Assembly (NCBI GenBank): GCA_016025055.1
Contig: CP065590.1
Location: 1,116,001 to 1,180,000, forward strand
DNA from: Chryseobacterium indologenes
GTDB lineage: Bacteria > Bacteroidota > Bacteroidia > Flavobacteriales > Weeksellaceae
Length of the DNA stretch: 64,000 nucleotides
Direction of reading: 5' to 3'
Shown here: one piece after another, positions 20,153-29,599 of the stretch
Position numbering within the stretch: position 1 is the first letter of the stretch
Layout of the letters: every line of letters starts with the position of its first letter
Program-made: the position numbers and the translations under genes
The notes under the pieces: model-generated
Seen by the model: the letters and a program-made list of their open reading frames with translations, nothing else
Databases searched by the model: none
Told to the model about the DNA's origin: nothing

Positions 20153-20193
20153 AAAAAGGTTGCGGCGGGTGAACTTCGTTCACCCGCCGCAAC
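20153..20193 (-). terminator. Terminator of the nusB-DUF1573-yajC operon
   Basis: A perfect 16-bp inverted repeat (GTTGCGGCGGGTGAAC, 20159-20174, with its complement at 20178-20193) and a 3-nt loop. On the minus strand a T5 run follows. It begins ten bases past the yajC stop. The stem is unusually GC-rich for this genome. Confidence 0.75.
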
Positions 20194-20202
20194 TCAATAT
20201 TT

Positions 20203-20565
20203 TCAAACCGAATTATTTTTTTTCTTCAGTTTCTGTTTCTTTTTATCAGCAGCTTTTGTTTTATCTCCAAAACGCGATTCTGTCATTTCTCTTGAAACCG
20301 CTGCTTTTTCAAATTTCAGTTTTCCTGATAATGTTTCAATTACGAAACCATCATCCTGAACCTGAGCTATTCTTCCGTGAAGACCTGATGTAAGGACTAC
20401 TCTCGTGCCTACTTTAAGGTTCTCCTGAAAGTTTTTTTCCTGCTTTTGTTTTCTCATCTGAGGTCTGATCATCAGGAAATAAAACCCTACAAACATTACC
20501 CCCATCATGATCAGCATCATAGATGAAGATCCTCCTGGCTGGGCTTGTAAAAATAATGTCAACAT
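20203..20565 (-). CDS. yajC: Preprotein translocase subunit YajC
   Basis: Accessory subunit of the Sec translocon. The 120-residue protein has a single membrane helix near the N-terminus (SSMMLIMMGVMFVGFYFLMI) followed by the family motif RPQMRKQKQE, then a small beta domain (GTRVVLTSGLHGRIAQVQDDGFVIET) and a Lys-rich tail. It is the last gene of the nusB-DUF1573-yajC unit. Confidence 0.95.
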   Translation of the reverse strand: MLTLFLQAQPGGSSSMMLIMMGVMFVGFYFLMIRPQMRKQKQEKNFQENLKVGTRVVLTSGLHGRIAQVQDDGFVIETLSGKLKFEKAAVSREMTESRFGDKTKAADKKKQKLKKKNNSV

Positions 20566-20575
20566 ATTTTTAAAA

Positions 20576-21082
20576 TTATGGTTGAATGTTCGCAGTGAAC
20601 GTTAATTTAATAGGAGCCTTTTCTACATTGGCAAAAACATCTGCGTATTTCTGAACATTACCGTCGAAGTTTGTAGAATCAAAATGTAAAGTGATTTTAC
20701 CTTTTTTACCAGGCATGATCGGCTCTTTTGTAAAGTCAGGGGCAGTACATCCGCATCCAGGTTTTACTTCAGAAATTACTAAAGGATTCTTACCTGTGTT
20801 GGTTACTTCATACACGTGCTGAACTTTATCTCCTTTTTTAATTTTTCCAAAATCGAAATTGCTTTCCGATAAAGCGATAGAAGTAGATGGTTCGTTAGAA
20901 ACCGGTGCAGCGGCAGTCTCCCCTGCAACTGGTGCGGCTGCAGAATCTGTAATTGCCGGAGCGGCAGCTGTAGAATCTGTAGCGATAGCTTCAGCACTTT
21001 GAGTTTCTTTGTTTTCTTTTTTACATGAAACTAAACCAAAGCCTATGATAGATAAGGCGATAATTGATAACGTCTTTTTCAT
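20576..21082 (-). CDS. DUF1573 domain lipoprotein
   Basis: A 168-residue lipoprotein with lipobox LVSC at about 17-20. A low-complexity Ala/Pro/Thr linker (about 30-68) is followed by a DUF1573 Ig-like domain (about 70-166; FDFGKIKKGDKVQHVYEVTNTGKNPLV and VKPGCGCTAP). This gene often neighbours yajC and nusB in Flavobacteriia. Its role in the envelope is unknown. It sits two bases from nusB and ten from yajC. Confidence 0.88.
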   Translation of the reverse strand: MKKTLSIIALSIIGFGLVSCKKENKETQSAEAIATDSTAAAPAITDSAAAPVAGETAAAPVSNEPSTSIALSESNFDFGKIKKGDKVQHVYEVTNTGKNPLVISEVKPGCGCTAPDFTKEPIMPGKKGKITLHFDSTNFDGNVQKYADVFANVEKAPIKLTFTANIQP

Positions 21083-21083
21083 T

Positions 21084-21989
21084 TTATATTCTATTTTGAT
21101 CTTTACAATATTTATCTAAAATACCATTAATGAAAATATTGGAACGGTCTGTAGCAAATACTTTTGCAATTTCAATATATTCATTAATAATAACTCTTGA
21201 AGGGGTAAACGCAAAGTTATCAAGTTCTGCAATGGCAGTAGACAAAATAACTTTATCCATGAGAGAAACTCTTTCAAGATCCCAGTTTTCGAGTCTTTCT
21301 TCCAGCTTTTTCTCATTGTTTTCCCAATTGTTCAAAGTATCTTTCAACAATTTTGCTGCGAAAGTTTTATCCTCTTCATCTTTAATCATTTTGATTAAAG
21401 TTCTGCTTTCTTCATCTTCTCTCAAGAAACCGATTGTTTTCTGTACCATGGAATTGGCAATGTGGATATCATCATACCATGAAAGTTCTTTATCTCCAAG
21501 ATAATCATGAAAATCTTCGTTCTCAGCAATATATCTTAAAAATAATTTTCCGATAAATTTCTGATCTTCTTCAAAAGAATAGCCTTCTTCTTTCATGAAA
21601 TCCTGATAACGCTTTCCAGCAGTGATTCTTTGGAAAGTTTTCACCAATAAATCATCGTGCATATCCCATTTCAGTTGTTTATGCTGACCTGTGAAAAATA
21701 ATCTCTCCGGATTTTCTTCCAGTTTTCGCAATACCTGATTGTTGATGAATTTTTGGTTAGGATTAATATCAGCATCGGTTTTAAGATATTTATTCTTCCC
21801 GATTTCAATCTGGTGTTCCGCCAGATCTTTCAGGCCCACCAAAAAATTAAGCTGATAAATATAGAGATAATAGATTTTCTCTATACCGGAGAACATATTT
21901 TTCTCTAAAACATCAAACTTTACAGGATTCTGATAGTAAGAATACACTGTTTGTACTACTTTTTCACGGATTTGTCGTCTTCCTAACAT
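21084..21989 (-). CDS. nusB: Transcription antitermination protein NusB
   Basis: RNA-binding factor that acts with NusE/S10 at boxA in rRNA operons. The 301-residue protein is about twice the length of proteobacterial NusB. The N-terminus (MLGRRQIREKVVQTVYSYYQ) and the C-terminal NusB fold (LMDKVILSTAIAELDNF, RVIINEYIEIAKVFATDRSNIFINGILDK) are recognisable; the long middle is typical of Bacteroidota NusB. It is the first gene of its operon and divergent from the ABC exporter. Confidence 0.93.
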   Translation of the reverse strand: MLGRRQIREKVVQTVYSYYQNPVKFDVLEKNMFSGIEKIYYLYIYQLNFLVGLKDLAEHQIEIGKNKYLKTDADINPNQKFINNQVLRKLEENPERLFFTGQHKQLKWDMHDDLLVKTFQRITAGKRYQDFMKEEGYSFEEDQKFIGKLFLRYIAENEDFHDYLGDKELSWYDDIHIANSMVQKTIGFLREDEESRTLIKMIKDEEDKTFAAKLLKDTLNNWENNEKKLEERLENWDLERVSLMDKVILSTAIAELDNFAFTPSRVIINEYIEIAKVFATDRSNIFINGILDKYCKDQNRI

Positions 21990-22080
21990 TCAAAGAGCTT
22001 TTTTATGAGTGCAAAGATACAAAATTTAAAATTGATGAAATTCGTAGTGTGATGACATTTTTGTAATTTTGTCAAACTAT

Positions 22081-23742
22081 ATGAAAGCTCTAAAAACCTT
22101 AAACCCTTATTTTTGGAAACACAAAATATTATTGTTTTGGGGAGTACTATTTATCATTGCCAGTAATTTTTTTAATATTTATAAAGTTCAGTTTGTAGGT
22201 AAATCTGTTGATGAGCTTACAAAAAGCGGAAATCTTGGTTTCAATCAGCAGGTACTTATTTATGTTGCGATCATTGTGGGATGCTCACTTCTCACGGGAT
22301 TCTTTACTTTTATGATGAGACAAACGATCATTGTAGCTTCAAGAAGAATTGAATATGAACTGAAAAACAAGATTTACAGGCACTATCAGGATTTATCTTT
22401 GACGGATTATAAACAAACCACTATCGGTGATCTGATGAACAGGCTCAGTGAAGATGTAGTGGCGGTAAGAATGTATCTCGGACCTGGTGTCATGTATGTG
22501 GCCAACCTTATTGTTCTGGTATTGATCACAGCTATTTATATGGTGAAGACGGATGCTTCAATGACTTTATGGACATTGCTGCCACTTCCGGTTTTATCCT
22601 ATGCAATATATAAAGTCAGTTCGATCATTAATAAGAAGTCGAAAATCATGCAGAAAAGTCAGTCTGCTATTTCAACTTTCGTTCAGGACAGTTTTTCCGG
22701 AATCCGTGTGGTAAAGTTTTTTGCACGTGAAAAATATATTGAGAAAAACTATGGTGTAAAAGTGACTGATTACCAGAACAAAGCTCTGGATCTTGCGAAA
22801 ACAGAAGCCTATTTCTTTACCATTATTTTATTTGTAATCGGACTTTTGAACGTGGCCGTGATTTTAATAGGCGGTCAAAAATATATTGCAGGAGAATTAA
22901 GTATCGGCAAGATTGCAGATTTCTTCATGTATATCAATACATTGATTTTCCCGTTCTCCATGGTAGGCTGGGTAACTTCCGTTAACCAGAGGGCTGAAGC
23001 ATCCATGCAAAGGATCAATGAGTTCATGGATAAAAAATCAGAAATTATTAATACCAATTTTGAAAATTATCCTATCCAAGGAGAAATTGAATTCAGAAAC
23101 GTTTCTTATGTATACCCTAATACAGGGATCAAGGCTCTGCAAAACCTGAGTTTTAAGATCAAAGCTGGAGAATCTTTGGCTATAATGGGGAAAACCGGAA
23201 GCGGAAAGTCTACTGTAGCTTTGCTTTTATGCAGATTAATAGATCCTACAGAAGGGGAAATCTTAATTGACGGCAAAAACCTGAAAGAACATAATCTTAC
23301 CAATTACAGGAACTTCATAGGATATATTCCTCAGGAAAGCTATTTATTCTCCGATTCTATTGAAAATAATATCGGATTTGCCATTGACCATCCTTCTCAC
23401 GAAAAGGTAGTAGAATATGCCCGCATTGCAGATGTTCATAAAAATATTGTTGAATTTAAAGAGCAATATAAAACACTGGTAGGTGAAAGCGGGGTGATGC
23501 TTTCGGGAGGTCAAAAGCAAAGAATTTGTATTGCAAGGGCCTTAATTAAAGACCCGAATATCATAATTTTTGATGATTCTTTGTCTGCTTTAGATACCGA
23601 GACAGAACAGAATATTCTTGAAAATATAGACCGGAAAATCAGCAATGCGACGTCCATAATTATCACACACAGAGAGTCTAGCGCTCAAAAGGCTGACCAA
23701 ATCATCAACCTTACAGAAATTGCCAATTCTGTAACTGCTTAG
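22081..23742 (+). CDS. ABC exporter, fused membrane and ATPase domains
   Basis: A 553-residue half-transporter of the MsbA/multidrug type. Six membrane helices lie at about 15-310 and the nucleotide-binding domain at about 325-550, with Walker A GKTGSGKST, signature LSGGQKQR and Walker B IIIFDDSLSALD. It probably exports lipids or drugs as a homodimer. It has no C39 peptidase domain, so it is not a peptide-processing exporter. The ATG at 22081 is preferred over a TTG four codons upstream. Confidence 0.92.
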   Translation: MKALKTLNPYFWKHKILLFWGVLFIIASNFFNIYKVQFVGKSVDELTKSGNLGFNQQVLIYVAIIVGCSLLTGFFTFMMRQTIIVASRRIEYELKNKIYRHYQDLSLTDYKQTTIGDLMNRLSEDVVAVRMYLGPGVMYVANLIVLVLITAIYMVKTDASMTLWTLLPLPVLSYAIYKVSSIINKKSKIMQKSQSAISTFVQDSFSGIRVVKFFAREKYIEKNYGVKVTDYQNKALDLAKTEAYFFTIILFVIGLLNVAVILIGGQKYIAGELSIGKIADFFMYINTLIFPFSMVGWVTSVNQRAEASMQRINEFMDKKSEIINTNFENYPIQGEIEFRNVSYVYPNTGIKALQNLSFKIKAGESLAIMGKTGSGKSTVALLLCRLIDPTEGEILIDGKNLKEHNLTNYRNFIGYIPQESYLFSDSIENNIGFAIDHPSHEKVVEYARIADVHKNIVEFKEQYKTLVGESGVMLSGGQKQRICIARALIKDPNIIIFDDSLSALDTETEQNILENIDRKISNATSIIITHRESSAQKADQIINLTEIANSVTA

Positions 23743-23783
23743 CCGTTTCATTCTCAATTGTTAAATAAATCATAAAAAAAATT

Positions 23784-23812
23784 TTGTGATTAAAAGAATT
23801 CTTTTATATTTG
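23784..23812 (+). promoter_or_regulatory. Promoter of the DUF3276 gene
   Basis: TTG at 23784-23786, 18 bp spacer, TATATTTG at 23805-23812; 30 bp before the start codon. A near-consensus Bacteroidota promoter. Confidence 0.7.
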
Positions 23813-23841
23813 TTCTTAACAAGATTAAAAAATATCTAACA

Positions 23842-24177
23842 ATGAGTGAATACAAGGAACGCCATGAAAATGAGATTTTCACGAAGGTGTTAAAAGCAGG
23901 AAGAAGAACTTATTTCTTTGATGTGCGCGAGACGAAAGCAGGAGATTATTATCTTACGATTACCGAAAGTAAAAAGAATTTCGGAGAGAATGGGGAAGCC
24001 ACATTCGAGAAGCATAAAATTTACCTTTATAAGGAGGATTTTAAAAGTTTCCAGGAGATGTTTAATGAGTCCACAGATTTCATCATTAACGAAAAGGGTG
24101 AGGATGTAATTTCAGAAAAACATGACAAAGACTTCAAAAGCAGATCTTTCACAATCGATTCTGACGACGAGGTTTAA
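23842..24177 (+). CDS. DUF3276 family PUR-like protein
   Basis: A 111-residue protein of the DUF3276 family, a Bacteroidota group related to the PUR-alpha nucleic-acid-binding fold. Typical segments are IFTKVLKAGRRTYFFDVRET and GDYYLTITESKK, with a single PUR-like repeat at about 10-75 and an acidic C-terminus. It likely binds single-stranded DNA or RNA. It is a single gene with a strong promoter and its own terminator. Confidence 0.85.
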   Translation: MSEYKERHENEIFTKVLKAGRRTYFFDVRETKAGDYYLTITESKKNFGENGEATFEKHKIYLYKEDFKSFQEMFNESTDFIINEKGEDVISEKHDKDFKSRSFTIDSDDEV

Positions 24178-24197
24178 AAAAGAATATCTAAAAACAC

Positions 24198-24223
24198 AAG
24201 CATCTGAAAAAGATGCTTTTTTT
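24198..24223 (+). terminator. Terminator of the DUF3276 gene
   Basis: AAGCATCT-GAAAA-AGATGCTT hairpin followed by T's. Confidence 0.8.
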
Positions 24224-24383
24224 ATGTCTGAAAATGACAGCCCAAAAATATCCAAAAGAAAAAGTATACTTCAGAAAAGTGCACTTTTTCTAATTCTAAG
24301 CTTACTTCTTGCCGGCCGGAAACATTTATGTATGCTGCATTTCTTTACCAACGCCGAATAACAATACTCTAATTAATTTCGGA

Positions 24384-26699
24384 TCACGGCTTCAAAAAGC
24401 TAAATAATTCAGCGGGCAGCTCATCCTGGCAAGGATTTGTATTCTTATCATTCATTGTATTAGTATGACTTACGGCATCTATAACCTTTGCTGCAGAAAA
24501 CATCACGATACCGCCATCTTTTCTAAGAGTAACCAGTTCATCATTTTTTGAACTTGAATCAAAATTTCCAAAACACATTACATTGTTTTTGGTTTGCACT
24601 GCAGGAAAGCTTTCAACCCCAATATTATCTAAATATTTAACCCCATTTGATTCATTCATTTTAAAAACTTTATAATCTCCATCAAAGTTTCTATGAGCAA
24701 TAATTTCATCTGCTCCATCACCATCCAGATTTCCAACAGCCAATCCTTTCCAATCTGAAGCCGCCCCAAACCCTATAGATTTATCAATAAGAGTCATTAC
24801 CCCATTATCATCAATACTATAAACATACACCCCATTCTGCATATAATCATCAGCATCAACCAGCAATACAATTTCATCTTTACCCACACCATCAAGGTCA
24901 CCAGCAGCAACTGCTTTGATTTTAGAATTTATAGGAAGATTGAGCTGATTAAAATAGACCAATTCAGGATCAGTACCATTAAATTTATATACTCTTACTT
25001 CTTTATTGTAATTTCGGACAGCAACAAAATCATCTTTCCCCCCACTGATAAAATTTCCGGCAGTGATACCTACCCAATCAGACTCTGTCCCAAAACCTGT
25101 AAATTTTGAAGACTCAACGATCTGGTTATTTTCAATTTTAAAAATATAAAAGCCATTCTTATTAAAATCAGCATGATCACTCAATGCAATGATTTCGCTT
25201 TTATCATCACCAAAGAAATCACCAGCACCCAATCCTTTCCAATTATAAGTACCACCATAAGCGATACTATTTGTAACAGTATGGAAATTCTTGCCGTCAG
25301 GTTCAAGAGTACCTATCAACCCATCATAATTTCTGATTTTTACAAACTCATCATCGTCGTCGTCATCAAAATTCCCCTTTGCTATACCTCTCCAATCAGA
25401 ATCTTCTCCCCACAAATGATAAGTACTAACAGGGACTATAAAGTTTTCGTAATTTGCTAAAAGTGCTAGTGTCAAAGAAGAACCATCTACGTCAATATGA
25501 TCATAATAATTTTTTGCTGCTTGCAAATCTGCGATAATCTGATATATTTTTTTATCATACTCCGCTGAGAGATATAACCACATATAAGAAACATATGCAT
25601 CATATTTAGTAGTAACATCCGTTGGAACATTATTTATAGTACTGTATTTAAGATTCCATTTTAACCCATTATAATTTACTGCATCATTTATTGTTAAAGG
25701 TCCCTGATAAATATCTTTTGTGAAAGTTTTAACATACCTCTCTATATCTAAAGATGTATAGAGAGGATCGTTGGCGTTATTCTTTATATTATATTTAAAG
25801 CATTCGTATGGAAAACTCACCGTTAAGCCTGCATGAGATATATCATCACGTAAATAAAAATGATTCCAATATGTCCAAGTATATGATCCCAGATTATTGT
25901 TAACAGAGGTGTTCAGTTTTAAAAAATTAGCAATTTTATTAAGCTGTTTAAGATAATCCTGATTATCTGTTGCTCTGTACATTTGTATCAAAACCCTTCC
26001 CATGGAGCTTTGCATATTAAACGGCAAAACTTCACCCTTATACTTTAGTGGGGGGTTATTATTAACATTAATAGAATCTCTTTCTTTATAATATCCTATA
26101 CCATCAATAGAATTAGGATTTAACTCCTCATGCCATTGATCTTTATGATAAAGAAGTGTTTCTTTTATCTTTTCCTTAAGATCATCAGTAATATTTTTAA
26201 AAGTCATATTATTATAACGCCCCCCTGATTGGTACAATACATTTTGAATACTGCTATCATTTTTCACAATAGCAGCAAACTTAGCCATTGGATAGGTTAT
26301 ATTAGCGCTGTGCACCATATGAGCATAAGTCTTTCCATCATTCTGTACTACATTATAACGATTGTTTGACCATACAGGGCCAATAATACCTCTATAATCA
26401 GAAATATTGCTTAAACCTAAACTTGGAGTTTGCTCCCTAAGATCATCTCTCCTATCAATAACATTCCCTATGCATCTTATTAAGTTTTTAGCATATTTTA
26501 GATCTTGTGTTTTTTCATACATTAGTACTAATGCTTCCATATGTGCTGGCACTCCCCAAGCAAACTCAGTCTGATCAGGGCTGTCTGAATTACCTAATGA
26601 TGTATCATAGTGCTTCTCATCAAACATATTTTTATAGTAAGATTGAGCATAAGATTGTAGAATAAATAATAACGTGAGAATTGTAAAGAGTTTTTTCAT
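24384..26699 (-). CDS. Secreted protein with helical domain and FG-GAP-like repeats
   Basis: A 771-residue secreted protein. The signal peptide covers about residues 1-18 (ending YAQ). The N-terminal domain (about 20-420) is helix-rich with regularly spaced aromatic residues and could be an alpha/alpha toroid as in some carbohydrate-active enzymes; I recognise no family motif. The C-terminal region (about 425-740) has six FG-GAP/VCBS-like blades, for example DWKGLAVGNLDGDGADEIIA, with calcium-binding-type DxDxDxxD. One blade carries an unusual Asp run (NFDDDDDDEF). No type IX secretion C-terminal domain is evident. It stands alone, with AT-rich codon use relative to neighbours. Confidence 0.7.
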   Translation of the reverse strand: MKKLFTILTLLFILQSYAQSYYKNMFDEKHYDTSLGNSDSPDQTEFAWGVPAHMEALVLMYEKTQDLKYAKNLIRCIGNVIDRRDDLREQTPSLGLSNISDYRGIIGPVWSNNRYNVVQNDGKTYAHMVHSANITYPMAKFAAIVKNDSSIQNVLYQSGGRYNNMTFKNITDDLKEKIKETLLYHKDQWHEELNPNSIDGIGYYKERDSINVNNNPPLKYKGEVLPFNMQSSMGRVLIQMYRATDNQDYLKQLNKIANFLKLNTSVNNNLGSYTWTYWNHFYLRDDISHAGLTVSFPYECFKYNIKNNANDPLYTSLDIERYVKTFTKDIYQGPLTINDAVNYNGLKWNLKYSTINNVPTDVTTKYDAYVSYMWLYLSAEYDKKIYQIIADLQAAKNYYDHIDVDGSSLTLALLANYENFIVPVSTYHLWGEDSDWRGIAKGNFDDDDDDEFVKIRNYDGLIGTLEPDGKNFHTVTNSIAYGGTYNWKGLGAGDFFGDDKSEIIALSDHADFNKNGFYIFKIENNQIVESSKFTGFGTESDWVGITAGNFISGGKDDFVAVRNYNKEVRVYKFNGTDPELVYFNQLNLPINSKIKAVAAGDLDGVGKDEIVLLVDADDYMQNGVYVYSIDDNGVMTLIDKSIGFGAASDWKGLAVGNLDGDGADEIIAHRNFDGDYKVFKMNESNGVKYLDNIGVESFPAVQTKNNVMCFGNFDSSSKNDELVTLRKDGGIVMFSAAKVIDAVSHTNTMNDKNTNPCQDELPAELFSFLKP

Positions 26700-26910
26700 A
26701 GTAATTAGTTGTGATTATAAATAGATTAAGGAGAATTATTTCTCTTAATTTGGTAACCCAATATAAAAACATTTCCTCTCCTTCCCTAAAAACTATTGAA
26801 GAAAAACATTTTTACGTGCTTATATAAAGAATCTGAATAAATAAAAGGAAAAAAATTCCCGCTGGAATATGAAAACAGAAGATTATTTTCTTTTTGAAAT
26901 ATTGTAAAAT

Positions 26911-26940
26911 AAAAAAGTACACTTTCAAAAAGTGTACTTT
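26911..26940 (-). terminator. tRNA-His terminator
   Basis: Perfect 12-bp inverted repeat AAAGTACACTTT / AAAGTGTACTTT with a 3-nt loop; on the minus strand a T6 run follows. It lies directly downstream of the tRNA. Confidence 0.8.
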
Positions 26941-26945
26941 CTTTG

Positions 26946-27020
<75 letters not shown>

Positions 27021-27055
27021 GTTTTCTGAGTGCAAATATAGGACAATTTCCTCAA

Positions 27056-27775
27056 CTACCAAACAATTCCATCAAAATTTTTCAAAGAAATTAACCTTTC
27101 TGACGTAAAGCCCTCAGCATAAGCCACTCCCGATAAACGCCCTAAATCCTGCGCACGGTAGGTTAAGCTTTCATAAAAGTCTTTTGTGGTGATTGGAGTC
27201 TCAGGTTCCGTGGAAGTCGGGTCATAAAACTGAGTTTTATATGCCATACACGAATCGATCTTCTTATCCAGAAATTCTGAGATGTCAATAACAAACTCCG
27301 GTCTGATGTCTTTCCATTGAATATAATGAAAAATATGCTTTGGACGCCAGACTTCCTGATTCTCGCCGTCCAATACTGTTTCAATTTTTCTCAATCCGGA
27401 CAAAAAGCACGCATCCGACACTAATTTCGCTCCTTTTGCATGGTCCGGATGTCTATCATCAATTGCATTGGCCAAGACGATTTCCGGGCGGTATTTACGA
27501 ATCATTTTTACGATCCTCATCTGGTATTCTTCAGAGTTGACAAGAAAGCCGTCTTTCATTCCAAGGTTTTCTCTTGCGGAAAGCCCCAAAATTCTTGCAG
27601 CATCAGCAGCCTCTGCTTTTCTTGTTTCATCGGTACCTCTTGTCCCGAGTTCTCCTCTTGTCAGATCTACAACAACACATTTTTTACCCTCCGAAACCAT
27701 TTTGGCAATAGTTCCTCCACATCCGAGCTCTACATCGTCAGGATGTGCTCCAAAAGCAAGTATATCAGTTTTCAT
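27056..27775 (-). CDS. bshB1: Bacillithiol biosynthesis deacetylase BshB1
   Basis: Zinc-dependent deacetylase that converts GlcNAc-malate to GlcN-malate in bacillithiol synthesis. The 239-residue LmbE/PIG-L fold protein has the zinc site AHPDDVELGCGG at about 11-22 and DDRHPDHAKGA at about 107-117. DLTRGELGTRGT and the C-terminal AYKTQFYDP fit the BshB1 subfamily. It is followed by tRNA-His on the same strand. Confidence 0.93.
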   Translation of the reverse strand: MKTDILAFGAHPDDVELGCGGTIAKMVSEGKKCVVVDLTRGELGTRGTDETRKAEAADAARILGLSARENLGMKDGFLVNSEEYQMRIVKMIRKYRPEIVLANAIDDRHPDHAKGAKLVSDACFLSGLRKIETVLDGENQEVWRPKHIFHYIQWKDIRPEFVIDISEFLDKKIDSCMAYKTQFYDPTSTEPETPITTKDFYESLTYRAQDLGRLSGVAYAEGFTSERLISLKNFDGIVW

Positions 27776-27796
27776 ATAGTCAAAGATAGGATTTAA

Positions 27797-27833
27797 AATA
27801 AAAACTTCCCATACATTGCGAATGGGAAGTTTT
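27797..27833 (-). terminator. Terminator of the TPR gene
   Basis: AAAACTTCCCAT / ATGGGAAGTTTT, a 12-bp stem with a 9-nt loop, followed on the minus strand by a T-rich run. Confidence 0.8.
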
Positions 27834-27856
27834 ACTATATATAATTTAAATTTAAA

Positions 27857-29491
27857 TTACTTATTAATTTCTGCATTTAATTTTACAGCGTCCTGGTAAG
27901 TAGGATCCAGCTGTAAAGATTTAGCAACATAATCTTTCGCTTTTGCAATATCAGAATCTTTGCTCATGTAAGCCACTGCAAAGTAAGCATAAGCAAGAGT
28001 TTGCTTGTTGGCTTCCTGATCAGCCGGTTTTACCGTACTGATGAATTTTTCGTAAGCTATTTTCGCAGCATCGTTATTTCCTGCCTGTTGGTAAGAATAT
28101 CCCTGGCTGTAATAAGCCGGAGCCCAATCAGGAAGTAATGCTGACATTTTTTGCCATGTTAGGATGGCACCATTCCAGTTTTTAACATCCTGGTAAGCTG
28201 TTGCCAGTTTAAATAAAGCATCAGAATCCTGGCTGTTGGCAGCCACTTGTTTTTTCAAAGCTTCGATAGCAGGGCTGGTAGCCCCTTTATCTACATCAGC
28301 CTGAGAAGCACCTCCGCCACCAGCGATGTTGGCTAATTCCATATCCCACTTCATTGTTTCATCTTTTGCAGCTTTTGCAATGGCGATTTTCTGCTGAGAT
28401 TCAGTCATTAAAGCAGTTTTCTTAGCAGCATCTTTTTCATCTTTTGCTAATCCAGCAGCAATAAGCCCCTGAAGTCCCTGGTCAGCAGGTTGTACTCTTG
28501 TTTTCTCTGCCTGAGAAATGAAAGTGTCCATATTCTGCTTAGCTCCCGTATAGTTTTTATCTGCATAATCCTGGTATGCTCTTAATTTGAATTTAATAGG
28601 ATCTTCAATTTTATCAAAAATCTTATCCAGAACTGTTTTAGAATTAGCATAATCTTCGTTTGTGAAGTACAGCTTTGAAATTTCTAATTGAGTATACGGA
28701 TCTTCGTCAGCGTATTTTGTATAGTTAATAAGGTCTTGTGTAGCTTTTGCATTCTGCTGATATCTGATATCATATCCAGCCATTGCTTTGTAAGCAGGAG
28801 CATATGTTGGATCTACACCAATTGCCTTATCGATATTTTGTTTAGCTTGTTGCCATTGTTGAGCTGCCATCCATAAAGTCGCCATTCTTGTATAAACAGA
28901 TGCTTTATTTTTAGCTGTAGGTAGTGCTTTATCGTATGCAGACATAGCCTCACCCGGCATTCTTTTCAATCTGTAAGCATCTCCTAATGTATAATAATAA
29001 TGTGCAGGAACTCCTTTTTTCTCAGCTTTTTCAATTGCTTTGGTTAAGAATTGGATAGCAAGATCCGGAGAACTGTTCTTTTCAAATAAAGTTAAAGCTT
29101 CTGCCGCTCTGAAGAGAACTTCAGCATCTTTTTCTCTTGAATCAGTTACTACTTTCTGAATCTCAGCGATTGCAGCTTTGTCTCCTTTTCCTAATTTCAC
29201 GGCAGCAAGACCGATTTTATTAAGAAAGCTCTTGCCGTCAGCAGCTAATCCTTTGTTGAAATTTTCAGTTGCTTTGGCATAATCAGGTTCTCCCTGTCTT
29301 AGGAAAGTGTTTCCTAAGTAGAAGTAATTCTCAGCAGTAGGTTCTTTAGCGATCATATCAGTGAAGTTGGTCTTTGCCTGAGCAAATTTATCACTGTCTA
29401 TACTGTTGATACCATCCTGCAGTGTTTGTGCAGTGGCAAAACCGGTAAAAAATACTACGGCTGCTCCAAAAGCAATCTTCTTTACATTCAT
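27857..29491 (-). CDS. Periplasmic tetratricopeptide-repeat protein
   Basis: A 544-residue protein with a signal peptide (about 1-22; MNVKKIAFGAAVVFFTGFATAQ, of which the last residues form the cleavage region). It is followed by at least seven TPR-like units, for example AENYFYLGNTFLRQGEPDYA, APAYKAMAGYDIRYQQNAKA and PAYYSQGYSYQQAGNNDAAKIAYEKF. TPRs act as protein scaffolds. It follows a PstS-like lipoprotein and a TonB-ExbBD cluster on the same strand, so it may serve TonB-linked envelope processes. The start at 29491 is preferred over an ATG six codons upstream because it gives a better signal peptide. Confidence 0.85.
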   Translation of the reverse strand: MNVKKIAFGAAVVFFTGFATAQTLQDGINSIDSDKFAQAKTNFTDMIAKEPTAENYFYLGNTFLRQGEPDYAKATENFNKGLAADGKSFLNKIGLAAVKLGKGDKAAIAEIQKVVTDSREKDAEVLFRAAEALTLFEKNSSPDLAIQFLTKAIEKAEKKGVPAHYYYTLGDAYRLKRMPGEAMSAYDKALPTAKNKASVYTRMATLWMAAQQWQQAKQNIDKAIGVDPTYAPAYKAMAGYDIRYQQNAKATQDLINYTKYADEDPYTQLEISKLYFTNEDYANSKTVLDKIFDKIEDPIKFKLRAYQDYADKNYTGAKQNMDTFISQAEKTRVQPADQGLQGLIAAGLAKDEKDAAKKTALMTESQQKIAIAKAAKDETMKWDMELANIAGGGGASQADVDKGATSPAIEALKKQVAANSQDSDALFKLATAYQDVKNWNGAILTWQKMSALLPDWAPAYYSQGYSYQQAGNNDAAKIAYEKFISTVKPADQEANKQTLAYAYFAVAYMSKDSDIAKAKDYVAKSLQLDPTYQDAVKLNAEINK

Positions 29492-29599
29492 AATCATTAT
29501 ATCTTTCATTTTATATTTCTAAATAATCGAGTTATATCTACACAATTTTCAGACCAAAACGGTTATTTCTTTTGTGGTAAATTGTGACTTTAATATTTT

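Noticed and set aside
22081..23742. The ABC exporter as the processor of the cysteine-rich peptide
   Set aside because: It has no C39 peptidase domain and lies 20 kb away.
24224..24361. A 45-codon frame (MSENDSPKISKRK...) after the DUF3276 terminator
   Set aside because: It begins within the T run of the terminator and has no promoter or family match.
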